The notes under the pieces were generated by a model. The model was not told the origin of the DNA and did not search any database. It saw only the letters and a list, made by a program, of their open reading frames with translations. A DNA stretch of 38,577 bases, taken from contig CALXJM010000006.1 in NCBI GenBank assembly GCA_944388625.1, positions 1 to 38,577 on the forward strand, given 5' to 3'. Made by a program: the position numbers and the translations under genes. Shown one piece after another: positions 24,245-35,400 of this stretch (position 1 is its first letter; every line of letters begins with the position of its first letter). This stretch comes from an uncultured Clostridia bacterium. Its GTDB lineage: Bacteria > Bacillota > Clostridia > TANB77 > CAG-508.

Positions 24245-27200
24245 ATGCACAAAATAACTAAAAATATACTAAAAATAATGCTAATAATATTATTATGCCT
24301 ATATATCCCTGTAATTTCAAAAGCATATACAAGCCAAGAAGTAGGACAAGCATTTGCTACATATGCAGAAAAAGTAGTAACCGAAGGAAACCAAAAAGGC
24401 ATTTTAAGATATTCTCAAAGGGCAAGCCACAGAAATGCAGGATTTAATTGGCAAAAAGTAACAGACTCCGAACCACAGTTAAGTGGAAATGGCTCAACTG
24501 GCGAAGTAATTACTGGAACAATTGCATTTGATTGTTCATCATTTTGCTCTCGTGTATATGATTATGTTAGTGGAGGAATTTTTGGGGGACCATATAGCAC
24601 AAGAGATTTTAGTTCAATAGATTGCATAGAAGAAGTTAGTTTAAGTAATTTACAAGTAGGAGATATTCTTTGGAGGAGTGGGCACTGTGAAATTTATTTA
24701 GGAGGTAACAGAACAGCTGCTGCTAGCACTTTTAAAAATAGAAGCCATACAGAACAAGTTGTTATTAAAGATTCAGTAGGGAATTTTACTAAGGCATATA
24801 GATTAAAAGATGAATATATAGCACAAATTACAACATTAAATACAGATGTTGATTGGACAGCAGTAGGAGAGAGTCCAACATCTGGAAGTAGAAATAATAC
24901 CACATCAGAATTTTACTATAATGGTTTGGCAAAAAAAGTTGAATTTAGAGAATATCAAAGTCCAATACCATCATTTTCTAGACTAACAGAACTAACAGAT
25001 TATTTAATAGGAGCCATGACTTTAGGAGTAAAAATACAGCTTATTGGATGGACTGCTATTTTTGAAAATGCAATAACAGACGTTGTAGAAGGAATTACAG
25101 GAACTCCTGTAGTTGCAGAAGATGTAACAAGTGGACAATCAGATGCACAAAATGAAACAGTTGTGCCTGCACAATCTAAATTAAATGCAACAGAAGCAGG
25201 AAATGCAATTGCAAACTATGCAAAAGATTTAGTAGAAAATCATCAGAGTGAATTTGTATATTCCTATGGCGAAGATGGAGCTTACAAAGGTGGAAGAGAA
25301 GATACATATAGAGGAGTAAAAACTAGTGGATGGGCTTATGGAAACTCAAACCACTATGATGGAGCACAGTTTGAATTTACAGATAAATATTCTGTAGATG
25401 GTGAGGGCTTTGTAAACATTGTTATACACCAAAGCTTAGGCATAGGAGGAACAAATTATACAAAATTTACCTCTGCAAGCCAAGGATTTGAAAACATAGG
25501 TACAAGTACTAGTGATTTAAAAGCTGGAGATATAATACATTTCGATGGACATTATGCTATTTACTTAGGTGATGGAAATATTGCACATGCAATGAATAAA
25601 GGAGCACCTACTCCAGAAACTTGGACGATTTATATAGACTCATTATCTGATTATAGTTCAAGCGGTATTAATGGAATTTACAGAATTACAGAAACAAAAG
25701 CTGCTCAAATAGATCCAAATAATGTAAGCACGGAACTTAGAACAACAACTACTTCAATGGAAAATTTGGAAGTACCAAGAAATATTGAAGATAAATTAAC
25801 TATCGAAAAAATCATTTATAATAAAGTACCTTTATTAGATGTTAATATTTTTAACTTTAAAGACGCTGCAGAAATGGAGTTAACTCCAGAAAACGTGATA
25901 TATATCATAAAACAAAATGTAGCCAATTGGTATTATACTTTTAGAAATATTACAATTATAGGACTACTATTAGTATTAATTTATATAGGACTTCGTATGG
26001 CATTATCAACAATTGCGTCAGACAAGGCAAAATATACAAAATTATTTGTGAATTGGTTAGTAAGTTTCGTTATTGTATTTTTCATTCATTATTTTATGCT
26101 AGCTGTTCTATTAATTAATGAAAACTTAGTAAGTTTGATTTCAGAAATTGGTTATCAAACAGAAGAAGTAGAAATTTTAAAATTAGTTGAAGATAATGAT
26201 GAAAATGGAAATCCAATCTTAGATGAAAATGGAAATCCAGTAAAAGTACTTAAAAAAGTAAAGGTTGAGATAACAACTGAAACATCGCTTTATAATAGTA
26301 TTTTTGAAAAAGCATATGAAATTAAAGCAAGCCAAGGAATTGCCGGAACTATTATGTATATGTTTTTAGTATATTATTTGTTAAAATTTTTATTTGTATA
26401 CTTTAAACGTCTACTAACAGTAAATATTTTGGCTTTGATTTCTCCATTAATTGCTATTAGCTATGCTATAGATAAAATAAAAGACAACAAATCACAAGCT
26501 TTAGGCACTTGGATGCGTGAATTTTCATCAAATGTATTAATCCAATTTATGCATGCATTACTTTATTACATATTTGTAAGTGTGGCATTTGATTTAGTAT
26601 TTTCAACATCATTAGGCGGAATTATTGTTGGATTTGTATTCTTACACTTTATGCTAAAAGCTGAAAGTTTATTATATAGAATGTTTAAATTTGGAGGTTC
26701 TACAGGTTCATTAAAGAACTTGATGGATTCAACTAATGAGTTTGTAGGAGGAGCCTTAGCAGTTAGAGCAGCAGGAGGAAGCATAGTAAATTTAGGTGCT
26801 AAAGGAGTAAGTCGAGTAGGAAAAGCAATTCCAGCAATTCAGAGAACAGAAATGTATAGATCAGCTGTAAATCATATACAAAGAAGTAGAATTTATAGGA
26901 ATACACTAGGTAGAGCTGATGGTGGAATTTCAGATGATATGTTAGTAGATAATATATCCGAAAGCGCTAGAGTGGCAACAAGAAATGCAAGAAAAGCAAA
27001 TTGGAAAGCAATTAAAGGTGCTACTAAAACTGGAAGAAAAATTATTTCAAATTCAGCTTCATTTGCATTTTCAATTCCGCAATTAGTGGCAAATCCAGAA
27101 TTAGGAGTACAGAATTTAATTAGAACATCTATGGAACTAAAGAGACTACTAGGAGATGCAGAAAAATTAAAAATAGGAAGAAAATATGCAGGGCAAAAGT

Positions 27201-28918
27201 TTACAGTAAGAAGTAAAGTAGGAAGAACTGTACTTGGAGTTGCTACTTTAGGAACAAGCGAAGTAATACGAGGGCTTTCTAATGTAAGCCAAAAACAGCT
27301 AAAAGAAGCAAAAAAGGTGGAAGAAAAATATGTTCTAGCATATGCATATAGAGACGCCCTCCATTTAGAGAAGAAACTTATAGCAGATGTAATAAAACAT
27401 AGTGATATAGAATCAAAATATATAGATATGGTAAAAAAAGGCGAAAGCCATACACAAGTATTACCAGAAGATATAAAAGGTGTAACTGTTAGAAACATGA
27501 CAATGATTACACCAGCAACAGAAAAAATTGCAGAAGTACTAGAAAAAAACGGAATAGAAGTAGATAAAAAACAATTAGAGAAAAACATAGAACAAGAATT
27601 CGTTAATGCATTGACTGCTGTTGCTATAGCTAATACTCCAAAAGAAAAAGAATCTGCTACATTATTCGCAAGAGCAAGGTACGAAGATGAGAAACAAAGG
27701 AAACAAAAAGTAGAAGAAATACTAGAAAAAAATGCAAAGGGAGTACATGTAAACAATTTAACACCAGAACAAGCAACATCTTTAGCAAGGTATCAAGTAA
27801 TATATAATGAAAACTATGTAGGAAGTGGAGAATCTGCAAAACAAAGTGCAATTACAGCATTAGAAAGCGAAAAGAAAGGTATAAGTGGACAACTACGAGA
27901 ATTAGAAAATCAATTACAAGAATTACAAGAGCAAATTAAAATAGGACAAGTAGGAAATTCTGATTTGGAAGTAGCCAAATCTTTAGAAAAAAGAATTACA
28001 GAATTAAAAATTGACAGACAAATGGTAGAAACTATTTTACAAGCACAAGATGATACCGAAAAAGTTGTACTAATAGATAATAGAACTTCTCATAGAATTT
28101 TAAAAGTAGCAGAAAAAGGTAGGGAGAGAGAAGAAAAAGAAAAATTAGAGGCAGAAATAGTTGCAGAAGAAATTCTACATGGAATGTCCAAAGAAGACTT
28201 TAAAGAATATACTTATAGGGTATTACTAAGAACTTTAGACACAGATAATACTCAAATAGAAAAATTAGATGTTGAAAAAGCAACAGAAGATTACATTAAT
28301 GATATTGGCGAACAAGAACCTACAGTACTAACTCAAGCAAGTGCAGCTGAAATTGTAGAAAATATTATGAAAGAAAATGGCATTAGAAGAGATAGGAAAC
28401 ATATACAAAGCACTGCAGAAGCTGAAGCTCTATATATGGCACAGCATATAATTAATGGACAATTAAAGAAAGAACAGGAAAAAGAAGAAGGACAAGTAAT
28501 AAAAGAATATAGCATGCTACAGGAAGAAAGTGACATTTCAGAAGTTGCAAAGGGAATAGACCCAAAAGCATTAAGACAAGTTGAATCTGTTTTATATCGA
28601 ATGCAACAAACAGAAGAAATAACAAGAGAAGACTTAGAAAAAGTAATATCTCCACAAGAGGTAGACTCTATGTTAGATACTGTATCTAAAACACTTAAAA
28701 CTCGTGATATTGCTAAATTAATTTACTCAGGAGTAGAAAAAGATGGAAGCTATCATAGAGAAGAATTACCACAAGAGTATGAAAATATGAGGCAAACAGT
28801 AGAAAGATTAAATGAAATTAATACATATACAAGAGAACGAATTAAAAAGAAAGTAGTTAATACTGATAAATTAGTAGACAATATATTACAAGTATATGGA
28901 AAATCCCAAAAAAACTAA
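24245..28918 (+). CDS. Fusion of two NlpC/P60 domains, VirB6/TrbL core and long cytoplasmic tail
   Basis: 1557 residues. Signal peptide 1-27. NlpC/P60 domain 1 (about 28-190) has the catalytic C97 in FDCSSFCSRVYDY and H147 in SGHCEIYLGG. Domain 2 (about 315-495) keeps H436 in DGHYAIYLGDG, but the Cys position is Gly (G386, VDGEGFVN), so it should be inactive. The VirB6 core (about 554-815) has the two shared blocks (WYYTFRNITIIGLLLVLIYI; YFKRLLTVNILALISPLIAI). Residues 820-1557 are basic, then coiled-coil and highly charged. A hydrolase joined to the channel would cut peptidoglycan where the channel is built. GGGGGG precedes the ATG. Confidence 0.88.
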   Translation: MHKITKNILKIMLIILLCLYIPVISKAYTSQEVGQAFATYAEKVVTEGNQKGILRYSQRASHRNAGFNWQKVTDSEPQLSGNGSTGEVITGTIAFDCSSFCSRVYDYVSGGIFGGPYSTRDFSSIDCIEEVSLSNLQVGDILWRSGHCEIYLGGNRTAAASTFKNRSHTEQVVIKDSVGNFTKAYRLKDEYIAQITTLNTDVDWTAVGESPTSGSRNNTTSEFYYNGLAKKVEFREYQSPIPSFSRLTELTDYLIGAMTLGVKIQLIGWTAIFENAITDVVEGITGTPVVAEDVTSGQSDAQNETVVPAQSKLNATEAGNAIANYAKDLVENHQSEFVYSYGEDGAYKGGREDTYRGVKTSGWAYGNSNHYDGAQFEFTDKYSVDGEGFVNIVIHQSLGIGGTNYTKFTSASQGFENIGTSTSDLKAGDIIHFDGHYAIYLGDGNIAHAMNKGAPTPETWTIYIDSLSDYSSSGINGIYRITETKAAQIDPNNVSTELRTTTTSMENLEVPRNIEDKLTIEKIIYNKVPLLDVNIFNFKDAAEMELTPENVIYIIKQNVANWYYTFRNITIIGLLLVLIYIGLRMALSTIASDKAKYTKLFVNWLVSFVIVFFIHYFMLAVLLINENLVSLISEIGYQTEEVEILKLVEDNDENGNPILDENGNPVKVLKKVKVEITTETSLYNSIFEKAYEIKASQGIAGTIMYMFLVYYLLKFLFVYFKRLLTVNILALISPLIAISYAIDKIKDNKSQALGTWMREFSSNVLIQFMHALLYYIFVSVAFDLVFSTSLGGIIVGFVFLHFMLKAESLLYRMFKFGGSTGSLKNLMDSTNEFVGGALAVRAAGGSIVNLGAKGVSRVGKAIPAIQRTEMYRSAVNHIQRSRIYRNTLGRADGGISDDMLVDNISESARVATRNARKANWKAIKGATKTGRKIISNSASFAFSIPQLVANPELGVQNLIRTSMELKRLLGDAEKLKIGRKYAGQKFTVRSKVGRTVLGVATLGTSEVIRGLSNVSQKQLKEAKKVEEKYVLAYAYRDALHLEKKLIADVIKHSDIESKYIDMVKKGESHTQVLPEDIKGVTVRNMTMITPATEKIAEVLEKNGIEVDKKQLEKNIEQEFVNALTAVAIANTPKEKESATLFARARYEDEKQRKQKVEEILEKNAKGVHVNNLTPEQATSLARYQVIYNENYVGSGESAKQSAITALESEKKGISGQLRELENQLQELQEQIKIGQVGNSDLEVAKSLEKRITELKIDRQMVETILQAQDDTEKVVLIDNRTSHRILKVAEKGREREEKEKLEAEIVAEEILHGMSKEDFKEYTYRVLLRTLDTDNTQIEKLDVEKATEDYINDIGEQEPTVLTQASAAEIVENIMKENGIRRDRKHIQSTAEAEALYMAQHIINGQLKKEQEKEEGQVIKEYSMLQEESDISEVAKGIDPKALRQVESVLYRMQQTEEITREDLEKVISPQEVDSMLDTVSKTLKTRDIAKLIYSGVEKDGSYHREELPQEYENMRQTVERLNEINTYTRERIKKKVVNTDKLVDNILQVYGKSQKN

Positions 28919-28937
28919 ATAGAAAGCTGGTGTAAAA

Positions 28938-30875
28938 ATGAAAAAAATACTAAATAAGGTATGTGTTATTGGATTAATTATAACTATACTGTGCAATATT
29001 CTGCTACCGCAATATACATATGCAACTGCAACAAATGCAACTGCAACAAGTTCTACAATACAATTTGACGAAGAAGCGATGGGGCAAGAGGAAGCAGATA
29101 TGGTACCAGTTAGCATTCCAATACCGATTCTCGGAGGAGTAATTGAACTACTTTTAGATGCAATAAAGCTATTAATAGTACTACCTGGAATGATTATTAA
29201 TGGAGTTAATAGTGGAATTGGCGGAATGGAAGGGAATGAGGGAGAAACTTTTATTTCACTATATAATATTTTATTTAATCAATTAGGAATAACAGACATT
29301 AACATTTTGGAATTTTCTTGGGGAATGCAACAACATATAATAGATGCTAATAGTGATAGTGCGGTAGCGACAATAAGAAGAAATATTGCTTATTGGTATT
29401 ATGGAATTAGAAATTTAGCAATAGTTATATTGCTTTGTGTACTTATTTATATTGGAATTCGAATGGCAATATCAACTATTGCAGAAGATAGGGCACGATA
29501 CAAGCAATTATTAATGTACTGGTTTACAGCAGTGGTCTTGGTATTTATTCTACATTATATTATTCTTATAACTATTAATGTAAATACTGCTTTGGTTTCC
29601 ATAATAGAAACAGCAGCAGGAAGCTCTAACTATTCAGCCAATATGGAAGCATACAATGGACTTCTGCTAGAAAGGGCATTTGGACTTCAAGAGGGTGTTG
29701 GTTGGAAAATTATTAACACTTTAATTGGAAGAATGAATAATATACCAGCATCTTTTGGAGCAGCAATACTTTACACAATTCTTAATGGAATGACTTTTGC
29801 ATTTTTAATGCTATACATAAGACGTATGATCATTTTGTCGTTTTTAATATTGATTGCACCAATTATTACAATTACTTATCCAATAGATAAAGTAGGAGAT
29901 GGAAAATCGCAAGCACTAAATACATGGCTTAAAGAATTTATGTTTACAGTTTTAATACAACCATTCCACTGTTTAATTTTTGTAATATTTGTTTCAACCG
30001 CAATGAACTTACTAAATGGAACATTTGCAAGTACTATATTTGCAATTGTTACAGTTACTTTCTTATTCCAAGCAGAAGGAATTGTAAAGAAAATATTTGG
30101 ATTCCAACAAGCAAGTACATTGGGAGATGCTATTAAATCTGCAGCAGCTATTACAGCAGGTACAAATTTGGTTAAGAGCATGGCTTCTAAAGCTGGTAAT
30201 TCAATGAAAACAGGAAGTTCTAGTTCAACAAATTCCAATGCAAGCTCTGCTAACTTAGGCGCTTCAGGCTCAGGAGGAAGCAACTCAGGAGGAACGAGTA
30301 CTAATGGAACTGCTTCGACTGGATCTGGCTCAGGGGGAACAGGTTCTGGAAATTCCGGAACAGGAACTTCTAATTCAGGTGGAAGAGTAAAAACATGGCT
30401 ACGAGCACACCCAAAAACATCAAAAGCATTGAAGACAGGACTAAAAGGATATGCAAAAGTTGGAAAATTTGCTTTTGCAGCAGGTGTAGCTTCTCTAGGA
30501 GCTGGTACAGGAAACTTTATGCAAACTACAACTGCAGCTATAGGTGTAAATGAAGCAATCAATTCAGTTGGCAATGGAATGAGAGCAAGAAGATATGCTA
30601 AAAACTTAAATAACGATTTGTATCTAGCAGGAAATGAATATGATGCAAGAGTACAAGCCTTAATAGATAGTGGCTTATCGCAAAATCAAGCTCATGCACA
30701 ATTAAAGGCAGATATTACACGATTAATACATACAGAAATTGGTAGAATTAGAAATACAGAACCTCAAAATGAACGTTTAGCTACTATTTTACATGAAGCA
30801 GTTACAAGAGCAGAACAATTAGGAAAAGAAAAACCAGAAGAATTTGTATTTAAACAAGTAACTGGAGGGAATTAA
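28938..30875 (+). CDS. VirB6/TrbL-like T4SS channel protein 3 with Ser/Gly-rich linker
   Basis: 645 residues. Signal peptide (about 1-30), then a hydrophobic stretch near 60-90 and the VirB6 core: RRNIAYWYYGIRNLAIVILL, ISTIAEDRARYKQLLMYWFT (about 146-200), and MLYIRRMIILSFLILIAPII, DKVGDGKSQALNTWLKEF (about 288-336). A low-complexity Ser/Gly/Thr/Asn linker of about 65 residues (about 418-484) leads to a basic cytoplasmic tail with an Ala/Gly-rich helix. The Shine-Dalgarno (AAGCTGGTG) is weak for this locus. It is 19 bases after the fusion protein. Confidence 0.85.
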   Translation: MKKILNKVCVIGLIITILCNILLPQYTYATATNATATSSTIQFDEEAMGQEEADMVPVSIPIPILGGVIELLLDAIKLLIVLPGMIINGVNSGIGGMEGNEGETFISLYNILFNQLGITDINILEFSWGMQQHIIDANSDSAVATIRRNIAYWYYGIRNLAIVILLCVLIYIGIRMAISTIAEDRARYKQLLMYWFTAVVLVFILHYIILITINVNTALVSIIETAAGSSNYSANMEAYNGLLLERAFGLQEGVGWKIINTLIGRMNNIPASFGAAILYTILNGMTFAFLMLYIRRMIILSFLILIAPIITITYPIDKVGDGKSQALNTWLKEFMFTVLIQPFHCLIFVIFVSTAMNLLNGTFASTIFAIVTVTFLFQAEGIVKKIFGFQQASTLGDAIKSAAAITAGTNLVKSMASKAGNSMKTGSSSSTNSNASSANLGASGSGGSNSGGTSTNGTASTGSGSGGTGSGNSGTGTSNSGGRVKTWLRAHPKTSKALKTGLKGYAKVGKFAFAAGVASLGAGTGNFMQTTTAAIGVNEAINSVGNGMRARRYAKNLNNDLYLAGNEYDARVQALIDSGLSQNQAHAQLKADITRLIHTEIGRIRNTEPQNERLATILHEAVTRAEQLGKEKPEEFVFKQVTGGN

Positions 30876-30895
30876 ACTATAAAGGAGGGAAAAAA

Positions 30896-31420
30896 GTGAA
30901 AAATAAGAAAAAAGCAATTATTGTAATTATTCTAATTTGTTTATTGCTACTTAGTGTGATATTTAGTATTTTAGTTGCTATAAAAAATAGTTCAATAAAT
31001 GCACAAGGAACAATCGGAAATGAATTAGAATTAGGCTGGAGAACAGATGAACAACTAGCAGAAGCAGAAATAGTACAATTGAAAAATATGACAGAAAAGA
31101 AAAGAATGCAAACTTATTTTTCAAAATATCTCTCATACATGGAAGAAGGAAAATATGAACAGGCTTATAATTTATTATATGATGAATTTAAACAAAATTA
31201 TTTTCCAACAATAGAAGAATATATAGAATATGTGGAAAAAACATATCCAAAAATGCTATTAGTAAATTATGAAAACATGGAAAGACAAGGAAAATATTTT
31301 ATTATAGATACAACAATAACAGGAGTAAACGAGCAAGGAGAAACTGCAAAAATAGAGCAAAAATTTATTGTATATGAAAAAGACTATAATGACTTTATGA
31401 TGTCCTTTAATGTAATTTAA
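30896..31420 (+). CDS. VirB8/TcpC-like bitopic protein 1 (NTF2-like fold)
   Basis: 174 residues with a GTG start at 30896, 7 bases after AAAGGAGGG. One membrane helix (about 7-28), then an exposed domain with the NTF2-like opening FSKYLSYMEEGKYEQAYNLL, PTIEEYIEYVEKTYP and a run of beta strands to the C-terminus. This pattern recurs at 31434 and 37500. VirB8 and Gram-positive TcpC-type proteins have the same architecture and brace the channel outside the membrane. Assignment is by topology, fold pattern and position after the VirB6 gene. Confidence 0.68.
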   Translation: MKNKKKAIIVIILICLLLLSVIFSILVAIKNSSINAQGTIGNELELGWRTDEQLAEAEIVQLKNMTEKKRMQTYFSKYLSYMEEGKYEQAYNLLYDEFKQNYFPTIEEYIEYVEKTYPKMLLVNYENMERQGKYFIIDTTITGVNEQGETAKIEQKFIVYEKDYNDFMMSFNVI

Positions 31421-31433
31421 ATGGAGGAATACA

Positions 31434-32381
31434 ATGGGAACAAATTTGAAAATAAAAATACATAATTTTATAAGAAAATACAAAAGGTGGATATTTGTTA
31501 TTCTTATTGCTTGGGGACTAGTTGTTGTTATTAATTACATTATTAAAAATCATGATTTTAAAGAAACTCCGAGTACTACATATGAACCACACACACCTAT
31601 TATGGGAGGAAATACAGATGTAAATGAAAGAACAGAAGAGTCTATTTCTAATATTATTGATGAATTCGTAAAATACTGTAATGAAAAAGAATATGAAAAA
31701 GCATATGCCTTATTAAGTACAGACTGTAAAGAAAATGTATATCCAAGAATAGAAACTTTTGAAGAATATGTGGATAGACTATTTCCAACTAAAAAGGTAT
31801 ATACAATACAAAATTATTACAATAGTGATAATGATTACGTATATCGTTTAAGAATTTTTGATGATATTTTAGCTACAGGATTAACAGGAGAAGAAAATTT
31901 AAGCTATGTAACTGAGATTATCACTCTAAAAGTGGAACAGGGAGATTTAGTGTTATCTGTTAATGGATATATTGGAAAAGATATATTAGAATCAGTTTAT
32001 GAAGACAAATATATAAAAATTACAGTAAAAAGCAGAGAAAAAACTTATGAAACAGAAACTTATGAGGTGTTATTTAGTAACAAAACAGAGTACCGAATTG
32101 CTGTAATTGACCAAAACCCCATGAATGAAGTTCTATTAAAATTAAATATAGGTAAAAGAAATGCAAAAGGATTTTCAAACTCTAACTTAATTTTGGCACC
32201 AGGAGAGAGCAGAACAGTATATTTTAATTTCAGCAGATATTATCATGAAACAGATTTACCAAAAGGATTGGAATTTAACAATATAAAAGTATTAAGAACA
32301 TATCCACCAGTTTATGATGAAAATGGAGATGTAGTAGATGCAATTGACCAATACGGAATAGAATTAAATTTTGAAAAATAA
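31434..32381 (+). CDS. VirB8/TcpC-like bitopic protein 2 with extra beta domain
   Basis: 315 residues. A basic N-terminus, one membrane helix (about 19-38), an NTF2-like domain (about 68-185; DEFVKYCNEKEYEKAYALLS, then YPRIETFEEYVDRLFPTKK), and a C-terminal beta-rich domain (about 190-315) with LAPGESRTVYFNFS, typical of an Ig-like sandwich. GGAGG lies 6 bases before the ATG, and the gene starts 13 bases after the previous stop. The first domain aligns by eye with the proteins at 30896 and 37500, so these are paralogues with different appendages. Confidence 0.68.
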   Translation: MGTNLKIKIHNFIRKYKRWIFVILIAWGLVVVINYIIKNHDFKETPSTTYEPHTPIMGGNTDVNERTEESISNIIDEFVKYCNEKEYEKAYALLSTDCKENVYPRIETFEEYVDRLFPTKKVYTIQNYYNSDNDYVYRLRIFDDILATGLTGEENLSYVTEIITLKVEQGDLVLSVNGYIGKDILESVYEDKYIKITVKSREKTYETETYEVLFSNKTEYRIAVIDQNPMNEVLLKLNIGKRNAKGFSNSNLILAPGESRTVYFNFSRYYHETDLPKGLEFNNIKVLRTYPPVYDENGDVVDAIDQYGIELNFEK

Positions 32382-32408
32382 GAACTATGAGAAAAAGAAG
32401 GTGAGAAG

Positions 32409-35400
32409 ATGGATGAAGAAAACAAAGAATTAAATGAGGAAGACATTAATCAAGAAGAAAAGGAACAATCAGAACAAGAAGAAACAGAACAAGAAGAACA
32501 AAATCAGGAAGAAACTCAAAAAACTAGTTCTGGAAGTAATGGCGCAAATAGTAGTAGTCCATCTGCCAGAGAAAGGATAAAACGAACACAAGAGCAAATA
32601 AAGAAACAATCAAGGGCAGAAGTACAAAAGAAAATAAAAAAAGAGATGCAAAAGAAAATAAAAAAAGAGACAGAAAAAAGAATAGCAAAAGAAGCAGCAA
32701 AAAAGGCGGCAGTTGAAGCAGCTAAAAAAGAAGCTGCTAAAGCAGCAGCCAAAGCAGCAGCAGCAGAGGCGGCTAAAGCAGCAGCTGCTACCACAGCAAA
32801 AGCAGCAGCAACTACCGCAGCAGCAGCCACAGCAGGAACGGGAGGCGGTTGTGCTATTGGTTGTGCTGTTGCAATAGTAATTATAGTAATTATTATATTA
32901 ATTATAGGTTCAAATTCTTTTTTTAGTAATATGCCTGATTCCCTAATTGGAAAAATAACAGAATGGTGGGATGACACTTGGAGAGAAACAAAAGTATATT
33001 GGGCAGAGAGTGTTTCAGAGGAACTAGCAAAAGAGAGATTGGAAAGTACAGCACAATATATAGAAAATATGGGATATGATTTAGCAGGATATGGATTTTT
33101 AGACCCAGGAGAAGTAGAAGAAGATGAAGGAAAAAAAGTTGACTACAAATATATAGAAGTAGATGTAGATGAAAATGGTCTTCTATATTACGGGGGTACT
33201 AAAAATGAGAGTACTATAATATCAGGGAAAACCTTGTCTGGAGCATATCTTGGCTGGTCAATAAGCAGAGAAAATTTAGGAAAAATTCTGCCAGGAGTAG
33301 ATCCAGGGGATGATTCGGATAATATACTAGTTTATAACAGTACGTATGAAGCAAGCGCTATACAAACTATATTTGGACTGGTTAATAAACCTTCATATGC
33401 AGTAATACGAGTTAGAATTGTTGAAGATGAAGAGGGAAACAAAAAAATTGAGCCAGGAAAAGATGATAATTATTCTTTACATACTGTTTTGGAAAAAGAT
33501 AAAGATGGAAATGTTATTCTAGCAGATAGTAGAGTATTATTGTCATATATTGCAGCAGAAGAAAGAACATATATGTTTAAAGGCCAATGGTGGAATATCC
33601 ACGACTGGTGGGAAGGAAGCTTTTGGAATAAGTTAGACATTTTTAATTTTATACAAGATGTAGAAGAAGATAGAGAAGGGATGATTGAATTTGAGCAAAG
33701 CATTCTAGACGAATATAAAGATTATCAGAAAAACTATTATGATATACTTGATGAAAATGGAGAAGTAGAAAGACTAAGCCCATGGATAGATCGTGCAAAT
33801 AGAATATTGTCTATTCCATACATAGGGGAAAGAACAGTATTGAATACACCAATCAAATTTGGAGAATATAATTATGATTTAGTAGGTTGGACTGGAAAAT
33901 ATGGAAAACCTATAGAATTTTCTTTAGCTATGCATTTGGCAACAATGTCTCCAGATTTTACATATAAATTTGCTACAGATGATGAGTTAGAAACTGTAGT
34001 TAGTATAAAATTTGCCAAGATTTCATCTTCAAGAAGATTATTAAAAAACGGAGTAGATGCACAAAAAGCAGAAGGACAAAGACTATTAGAGCAACTAGAA
34101 GCAAGAATAAGTGAAATAGAATCTTACGAAAATTTAGTTAAAAATATTCAAAAAAGAATAAATAATTTAGAATCAAGACTGGATACAACAACAGATGCAC
34201 AAGTCATAGCAGATACACGAGCGACCATAGATGAACTAACTAGTGAAATTGAAGAAAAACAAGCAATGCTCAAACTTTTAAATTCAGATGAAGTAAAAAG
34301 TGATATTGAAAAACTAAAAGAATGTTTTTCAGCAGATATAGTGAATGAAAGCGGAAGAAGTGAAATAATAGATATTGTTAGAAACAAAAAGTATGAGTGG
34401 GTTCCAACATTTTCAGTATTCGGATATCATGTAACAGGCTTAAATGATTTATTAAAAATGGAGTTAGATATTGATGAATTTATAGGAATTTGTCAATATA
34501 ATGAACACTATAATAGTGTACCAATAAATGTACCATATATATCAGAAGTTACAAATCATTGGTATAGAAATTTATATTTTGGAACAGTTAACAGTGGAGC
34601 AGGTTATGTAGTAAAAACAGATGCAAGTGGAGCTGCAACAGAAATAACAGATAGAGATGCATTAATACAAATATTGAAATCTTATAGTGATGACGAAGCA
34701 GCTAATCGAATGGAAAAGTATGTAGATACTATATTAGAAATACAAGAAGAATATAAAGTAAATGCTTTGTTTACAGCTGCTGTTGGAATTATAGAATCTA
34801 GATGGGGCACTGCAAGCAATGAAAACTTAAATAGTAGAAATAACTGGTTTAGTATTTCTGGAACACAAGGAAATTATTGGACAAGACCAAGTGATGGACA
34901 AAAATTTAACGCATATTCTTCGCCAGAGGAAGGAATTCGAGCATTTGGAAGATTAATTGGAGATGTAGGAGCAGGAGGAGCTAGCGATAATTATTATTTT
35001 GGAAAAGGTAATATAACAGTAGGAGCAATTGCAGAACACTATTGTAATACTAGTTGGGGCGAAAAAGTAAATAAACAAATGCAAGTTTTTTACCAATACG
35101 CAGAAGAGAATAATTTGCTACCTGAAACCACTACTACAGATGATTCAGATACTATGGATGATGCAGATACTACAGATGATGCAGAGGACACAGATGAAAA
35201 CTTTTCAGCTTATGAATTAGATTATAGTTTAGCTGAAACCTATGAGACATCAGTAGTAGAAAATACCATAAGTCAAGATGCAGGATTATTAATAGAACTA
35301 TTTGGCTGGAACAAAACAGAAATATCAGAATTAGATGGAACTGGCTTATCTGAAGATGATTATACAGTACAAGTAACAATTCCATATGGAATTAAACAAG

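Noticed and set aside
26198-26239. Tandem DENGNP repeat in the VirB6 fusion as a variable-number repeat
   Set aside because: Only two copies, short, and in a loop; too little to claim phase variation.
32690-32840. Ala-codon-rich stretch as a triplet-repeat expansion
   Set aside because: Codons are mixed (GCA, GCT, GCG, GCC) and interrupted by Lys, Glu and Thr, so it looks like a selected helix rather than slippage.
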